Part shown: piece after piece, positions 45,079 through 49,506 of the stretch
Layout of the letters: every line of letters begins with the position of its first letter
How positions within the stretch are numbered: the stretch's first letter is position 1
NCBI RefSeq assembly: GCF_018449795.1
Contig: NZ_JAAVVE010000032.1
Coordinates: 1-49,506 of the forward strand
Source: Sphingomonas sp. dw_22
Lineage (GTDB): Bacteria > Pseudomonadota > Alphaproteobacteria > Sphingomonadales > Sphingomonadaceae
Length of the DNA stretch: 49,506 nucleotides
Direction of reading: 5' to 3'
Position numbers and translations under genes: made by a program
Notes under the pieces: model-generated
Database searches by the model: none
Told to the model about the DNA's origin: nothing
Seen by the model: only the letters and a program-made list of their open reading frames with translations

Positions 45079-45996
45079 TCAAGCTGAGAACAGCTCCCGT
45101 CGCGCCCGCCCCGCGCGCTGCATCGAAGCGAGAGGCGGAACCAGAGCGTCATCCGCGAATGCGTCCTCGTCGATGCGCTCGCGCCCGCTCTTGATGGCTG
45201 CGATGGCCGCCTCCTCGACGAGCCGGAAGACGCGGCCCGTGATACCCTCGCTGAGCTGCATGAGGCGCTTACGAACAGCACCGCCCTCAAGATCGGATGG
45301 TTCGCGCAACGGGCGCGTTGAGGCGAGGCTCCGCAGCAGCAGCGCAAAGCTCTCGTCGTTACGCCAGGGTGTCAGCTCAATGGCGTCGAAGCGGTCGGCC
45401 AGGTGCTGATCGAACAGCAGCGCGCGGTGCGCCTCGGGGGTGCCAGCGCAGACGATCGGCATCGACAGCTCGTTAGTGATGAAGCGAATGAGGTTGAGAA
45501 AGAGCCGCTGCTGTCGCGAGGTGCCAGCGAGCATGTTGTTCATTTCGTCAACGATCAGAATGCGCGTGCCGAGCTCTTTGAGCATGCGCATCGAAAGCCG
45601 GGAAGCTTCGCGTTTGCCAAGCGCCTGACGGAACGACAGCCCCACCGCGGCAAGCAGCTGATCGTAGAAGTCTTCCTCGAGCGGTTCCTTCGGCATCTGG
45701 AAGGCCACCACCGGCATCGCCGTGCTGCCCTCCTGCTTGTCGAAGACCGCAGGATGCTCTCGCACGAACTTGGCGATCGCCATCGACTTTCCCATGCCGC
45801 TGCGCCCGTAGATCAGCAGGCAGGGCATGCGCGGCCGTTTTGGATAGTCGAGCAGCGTCTGCAGCCGCTCGACGACCCCGGCGGCCTTGGGGAAGCCGAC
45901 CCATCGCTCGGTGCGGATCCACTCGATCCGCTTCTTGTCAGACAGCAGCGCTATCGGCCTGTAATCCGGATGAAGGTGGCCAAGCACCTCGCTCAT
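45079..45996 (-). CDS. tniB: TniB transposition AAA+ ATPase
   Basis: A 305-residue AAA+ regulator (TnsC-like): Walker A LIYGRSGMGKSMAIAKF, Walker B RILIVDEMNNM, sensor region IVCAGTPEA and ADRFDAIELTPW. It joins target complex to transposase. The ATG at 45996 overlaps the tniA stop (ATGA) and has GGAGG 7 bases upstream. Confidence 0.93.
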   Translation of the reverse strand: MSEVLGHLHPDYRPIALLSDKKRIEWIRTERWVGFPKAAGVVERLQTLLDYPKRPRMPCLLIYGRSGMGKSMAIAKFVREHPAVFDKQEGSTAMPVVAFQMPKEPLEEDFYDQLLAAVGLSFRQALGKREASRLSMRMLKELGTRILIVDEMNNMLAGTSRQQRLFLNLIRFITNELSMPIVCAGTPEAHRALLFDQHLADRFDAIELTPWRNDESFALLLRSLASTRPLREPSDLEGGAVRKRLMQLSEGITGRVFRLVEEAAIAAIKSGRERIDEDAFADDALVPPLASMQRAGRARRELFSA

Positions 45997-47654
45997 GACC
46001 ATTCCTCCAGCGGATATGGCAGATACCGATCCCGTTCTTCGAGATCATCGGCCTCATGTTGTGAACCGTGATCGATCGGCTGGGGATCAAATTGCAGCGT
46101 CGTGGCATCGAGAGCGTAAGCTGAGCGCCTTGCTGCACGTCGTGCCTTGATCGTCCGGTGGGCAGCGCCTGCAACCAAGGCGCGTTGAGCTTCAACCGCC
46201 TCAAAGATCAGGTGCTCGTTAACGGCCGCCCTGCCCTCTTCGCGAAGTCGCATCATCGCCTGGCGATGCTCCCAAAGTGTGATTGGTGGACGCCCAAGAT
46301 CGGCATAAGGGATTGGCCAATGCTGGCCGTCCGGAGCTTGTAAGAATATGCGCGACAGATTGCGCGGGTCATACTTGACTGGCATACGCATTCTCTCGCC
46401 GATCCAAGTCGCAAGCACAGGATCCCAATAGCGGATATTGAAAAGCCAAATACCGTCGCGTCGCACCATACGATGCTCAAACGGCAGGAAATCGAGCAGG
46501 AATCGATGTTCGTCGGGCGGGTGGCGCAGTGGTCGCGGGCGAGCGGCGACGGTGTGCTCCCAAGCCAGGTTCGGCGGGCGGCCCAGCCCGCGATGAAGGC
46601 CAGCGTGATAGACACCTACGATCTGAATCGCGATCCACGTTTCAAGCTCCGTCAACGTCATCGCAGAGTTGGCTGCGGCGTCGTAGGTTCCTCGCTCGGC
46701 GACATTTGAAAAGGTAGTGCCTGGAAGAAGGTGCACCTCCCCCATCATTGTGCCGATCAACCGCTCAATGTGGCCTCCGTAATGCGGCGTAGCTGGTGGC
46801 CGGAACTGCTGCTCGATGCCGTATTCGACGCACCCCCTGGCCAGAGCGCGCGAGTGGAATTCCCGAGCGTTGTCCATATGCAAGCGATCGGGAATACCTG
46901 ACGCAGGCCAAGGCGCTGATATACCCCGCTCGCTGAGCCATGCGGCTTTGGGCAGGACCGCATGCCGTAGCGCCATGGCAACCGAAACGGCGGATGGATG
47001 TTCCAGCGTGAGATAAAAGCCGGTAACTGCTCGGCTCGCGACGTCGATCGCTATCGTTAGCCAAGGCCTGCAGAGCGGCTGGCGGTTTCGATCGTCAACA
47101 ACGATCTGATCGACTGGGGTATGGTCGATTTGCACTACCTGCAGGGCGTAGTCCGCCTCATAAGTTGTGGCGACGGGGCGGAATGCATCGTCTGCGGCCT
47201 TCCGCCCTTCGCGCGCGGCAATGAGCGTGCGCAGTTTTCGTCGCGCTAGCCGTGCCGAGATTGCTTTCCGGGATGGCGATCGTAATCCGTGCGCTTTACA
47301 CTCATGCATAACCGCCCCACACAACGCGGCGACGCTTGGTTTCTGACGGCTTCGATAAAAGCGGTCGATGATTTCCTCGATCAGCCTATCGACAGGTTCG
47401 GGTAGATTGGATCGCCCAGGTTTAACGCCCGGTCGCTCCGGCATGAGAGCACTGGCTACGGGGTTGGATCGATACCGTGCTAGTAGCAGACAAATTTGGG
47501 AGCGACCCAGTTGCAGATCCCGCATCGCTGAGCGCAAATCTTCTTCCCGGACGCGCTCAAGACCCGCCAATCGCCGGATTACCGGCTCACGTTCCGCAGC
47601 CTTGCTCCACGCTGAATCTCCGGCGGGGAGCGAACTCGATTTCGAATGCTCCAT
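45993..47654 (-). CDS. tniA: TniA transposase, DDE integrase
   Basis: A 553-residue Mu/TnsB-type transposase. An N-terminal helix-turn-helix part precedes the rve core with the DDE triad: Asp in VQIDHTPVDQIV, Asp in LHMDNAREF and Glu in YGGHIERLIG. A Mu C-terminal beta domain follows (WLFNIRYWDPVLA, RMPVKYDPRNLS). The tail DLEERDRYLPYPLEEWS probably contacts TniB. The ATG at 47654 has AAAGGAGG 6 bases upstream. Its 5' end lies about 100 bp from mazG, so the element's right end should be in that gap. Confidence 0.95.
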   Translation of the reverse strand: MEHSKSSSLPAGDSAWSKAAEREPVIRRLAGLERVREEDLRSAMRDLQLGRSQICLLLARYRSNPVASALMPERPGVKPGRSNLPEPVDRLIEEIIDRFYRSRQKPSVAALCGAVMHECKAHGLRSPSRKAISARLARRKLRTLIAAREGRKAADDAFRPVATTYEADYALQVVQIDHTPVDQIVVDDRNRQPLCRPWLTIAIDVASRAVTGFYLTLEHPSAVSVAMALRHAVLPKAAWLSERGISAPWPASGIPDRLHMDNAREFHSRALARGCVEYGIEQQFRPPATPHYGGHIERLIGTMMGEVHLLPGTTFSNVAERGTYDAAANSAMTLTELETWIAIQIVGVYHAGLHRGLGRPPNLAWEHTVAARPRPLRHPPDEHRFLLDFLPFEHRMVRRDGIWLFNIRYWDPVLATWIGERMRMPVKYDPRNLSRIFLQAPDGQHWPIPYADLGRPPITLWEHRQAMMRLREEGRAAVNEHLIFEAVEAQRALVAGAAHRTIKARRAARRSAYALDATTLQFDPQPIDHGSQHEADDLEERDRYLPYPLEEWS

Positions 47655-47753
47655 TGCGACCTCCTTTGTCGGATGAGTCGCTATGAACATTGTCCGCTCA
47701 TTCGAGATCAGAATCCAGTGGACTCGGGTGTTCCGTCCGGTGATTCAGGCGCA

Positions 47754-48554
47754 ATGAACGAGGAAAACCTATCCGATGAATTTGGCAAACCGACATTCGC
47801 CAACATCGAGCGTCTAGTCCGTATCATGGAGCGCCTCCGCGATCCGAAGACCGGCTGCGAATGGGACACGGTCCAGACCTTCGAGACGATCGCGCCATAT
47901 ACGATCGAGGAAGCCTATGAGGTCGCCGACGCGATCCAGCGCGGCGACATGGCCGATCTCAAGGACGAGCTCGGCGACCTGCTGCTCCAGGTGGTCTTCC
48001 ACAGCCGCATGGCCGAGGAAGCCGGCTTGTTCGACCTGTTCGACGTCGCGAACGCGATCAGCGACAAGATGGAGCGCCGCCACCCGCACATCTTCCTGGG
48101 CGCCACCGAGGGTGGCCATCACCTGTGGGAACAAATCAAGGCCGCAGAGCGGGGCGCAAAGCAGGCCGACGCCGGGGCGCTGGACGGCGTGGCGCTTGGT
48201 CTCCCCGCCCTGCTCCGCGCCGAGAAGCTCCAGAAGCGGGCCGCCCGCACCGGCTTCGACTGGCCCGATCCCAGCGGCGCCCGCGCCAAGATCGATGAGG
48301 AGCTGGCCGAGGTCGAGAGCGCCGAAACGCCCGAACATCGCGAGGAGGAAATCGGCGACCTGCTGTTCGCTGTGGTCAACTGGGCGCGCAAGCTGGGCAT
48401 CGATCCCGAGGCGGCGCTACGCGGAGCGAACGCGAAGTTCGAGAACCGTTTCAAGGCGATGGAGGCTGAGGCCGGCGAGGCGTTCGCATCTCTCTCGCTG
48501 GATGCGCAGGAAGAATTATGGGTGAAGGCGAAAGCCAGCCTGCGCGCCGGCTGA
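47754..48554 (+). CDS. mazG: Nucleoside triphosphate pyrophosphohydrolase MazG
   Basis: A 266-residue protein with two MazG repeats. The first has GCEWDTVQTFETIAPYTIEEAYEV and DLKDELGDLLLQVVFHS; the second has KIDEELAEVE and REEEIGDLLFAVVNWARKL. The metal-binding E-x-x-E and E-x-x-D pairs are visible. It hydrolyses house-cleaning (d)NTPs. The N-terminus up to TFANIERL is unusual and the ribosome site is weak, so the start region may have been reshaped by the neighbouring insertion. It converges on hflX with a 3-bp gap. Confidence 0.93.
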   Translation: MNEENLSDEFGKPTFANIERLVRIMERLRDPKTGCEWDTVQTFETIAPYTIEEAYEVADAIQRGDMADLKDELGDLLLQVVFHSRMAEEAGLFDLFDVANAISDKMERRHPHIFLGATEGGHHLWEQIKAAERGAKQADAGALDGVALGLPALLRAEKLQKRAARTGFDWPDPSGARAKIDEELAEVESAETPEHREEEIGDLLFAVVNWARKLGIDPEAALRGANAKFENRFKAMEAEAGEAFASLSLDAQEELWVKAKASLRAG

Positions 48555-48557
48555 GCT

Positions 48558-49506
48558 TCACCGCATCCCGAACCGCTCGAAGTCCCGCGGCGCCATCCGC
48601 ACTTCATACACCGCCCGGTCGCCCTCGACCGATTGTTCCAGCACTTCGCCATGCTGGTGTAGCCATGCCGCGCCGGCGCCGTCGCCGGCATCGAGCGCGA
48701 TCGTGTAGCGCCGATGCCCTTCGGTGAGCCGAGCAGCGACGGTCTCGATCAGGGCGTCCACCCCTTCCCCGGTCACCGCCGAGATCGGCATCACGTCCTC
48801 GCGCTTCGCGGCCTCCGCGAGCAGCGCCGCGCGGTCTTCGTCGTCGAGCAGGTCGAGCTTGTTCCATGCCTCAAAGCGCGGCGTTTCCGGCGCGACGCCG
48901 ATCTCGCCCAGCACCTTCTCGACATCGGCGCGCTGCGCCTCGCTGTCGGGATGGGCGATGTCGCGGACATGGATCAGCAGATCGGCCGACACGACTTCTT
49001 CCAGTGTCGCCTTGAACGCGGCGACGAGCTGGGTCGGCAGATCGGAGACGAAACCCACCGTGTCGGAGAGGATCGCCTTGTCGATCCCCGGCAACTGGAT
49101 CTGCCGCAGCGTGGGATCCAGTGTCGCGAAGAGCAGATTCTCCGCCATGACGTCAGCACCGGTCAGCCGATTGAAAAGCGTCGACTTTCCGGCGTTCGTG
49201 TATCCCACCAGCGCGATCACCGGCCAGGGTGCGCGTTGCCTGCGATCGCGGTGCAGCGTGCGCGTGCGGCTCACCTGGTCGAGCTCCTTGCGCAGCCGGG
49301 CCATCCGGTCACGGATCAGCCGGCGATCGGCCTCGATCTGGGTCTCGCCCGGGCCGCCCAGGAAGCCGAAGCCACCGCGCTGGCGCTCGAGGTGGGTCCA
49401 GCTTCGCACCAGTCTGCCCGCCTGGTAATCGAGATGCGCCAGCTCGACCTGGAGCCGGCCCTCGGCGGTGCGCGCGCGCTCGCCGAATATCTCCAGGATC
49501 AGCCCG
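48558..49506 (-). CDS. hflX: GTPase HflX (partial, 5' end outside window)
   Basis: 316 codons of a ribosome-associated GTPase of the OBG-HflX group. FGFLGGPGETQIEADRR is the HflX signature, G1 is LVGYTNAGKSTLFN, G3 is LSDTVGFVSDLP and G4 is AWNKLDL. It splits stalled ribosomes under stress. The N-terminal part continues beyond the window edge. Core gene, convergent with mazG. Confidence 0.95.
   Translation of the reverse strand, partial: GLILEIFGERARTAEGRLQVELAHLDYQAGRLVRSWTHLERQRGGFGFLGGPGETQIEADRRLIRDRMARLRKELDQVSRTRTLHRDRRQRAPWPVIALVGYTNAGKSTLFNRLTGADVMAENLLFATLDPTLRQIQLPGIDKAILSDTVGFVSDLPTQLVAAFKATLEEVVSADLLIHVRDIAHPDSEAQRADVEKVLGEIGVAPETPRFEAWNKLDLLDDEDRAALLAEAAKREDVMPISAVTGEGVDALIETVAARLTEGHRRYTIALDAGDGAGAAWLHQHGEVLEQSVEGDRAVYEVRMAPRDFERFGMR

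Noticed and set aside
47655..47753. Exact right end and target duplication of the tni element
   Set aside because: Several TGTC motifs are present but no matching terminal repeat or 5-bp duplication could be paired with the left side by eye.

Overview
The window is high-GC chromosomal DNA from an alphaproteobacterium, most likely a sphingomonad (Sphingomonadaceae). The evidence is the gene content and protein style: a PopZ-type polar organizer, a Usg protein, an alphaproteobacterial tolC/isoaspartyl-methyltransferase pair, ALAD-type hemB, and CIRCE/RpoH-type heat-shock control. No species can be named from the sequence alone.

Layout. (1) 1-24041 is ordinary core genome. It holds a D-2-hydroxyacid dehydrogenase (cut by the window edge), a lipoprotein, cysS, two small conserved proteins, a glycine-zipper secreted protein, tRNA-Cys, pcm-like and tolC, popZ, an S9 peptidase, valS, a MATE exporter, hemB, two tandem GNAT acetyltransferases, an MFS/spermidine-synthase-like fusion, a lipoprotein, tRNA-Arg, thrC, and then the tight run metG-tatD-MBL hydrolase-aspartic protease. 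(2) 24042-47753 is an accessory block of about 23.7 kb lying between the aspartic protease gene and mazG. (3) 47754-49506 returns to core genes: mazG, and hflX (convergent, cut by the window edge).

The accessory block has five parts. First, a tyrosine recombinase that lacks its catalytic tyrosine, with repeated TTACCATAAT dyads over its upstream region. Second, a proteostasis and stress module (25746-31642): trypsin-like protease, groEL/groES with a CIRCE box and an RpoH-like promoter, a 77-aa protein, usg, an HdeD-family membrane protein, an NDUFS4-like protein and two Hsp20 chaperones; the first Hsp20 gene has an RpoH-like promoter and a ROSE-like thermometer hairpin over its ribosome binding site. 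Third, a candidate defence operon (32360-38306): a divergent WYL regulator, a 1113-aa RecB-like nuclease/DEDD exonuclease/SF1 helicase, an 86-aa protein, a DUF1883-TIR protein with the NADase-type glutamate, and two 65-aa paralogues. Fourth, a translationally coupled glycan operon (38629-43342): a DXD glycosyltransferase, a glycosyltransferase-25/sulfotransferase-like/GH16 triple fusion, and a NodU/TobZ carbamoyltransferase. Fifth, a tniQ-tniB-tniA module of the Tn5053/Tn7 type whose tniA start lies about 100 bp from mazG.

The simplest reading is that a Tn7/Tn5053-like element, or several nested elements, inserted between the aspartic protease gene and mazG and carried stress tolerance, antiphage defence and surface-glycan genes. 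Element ends and target duplications could not be resolved by eye. The defence operon and the triple-fusion glycan enzyme are the best candidates for something undescribed.
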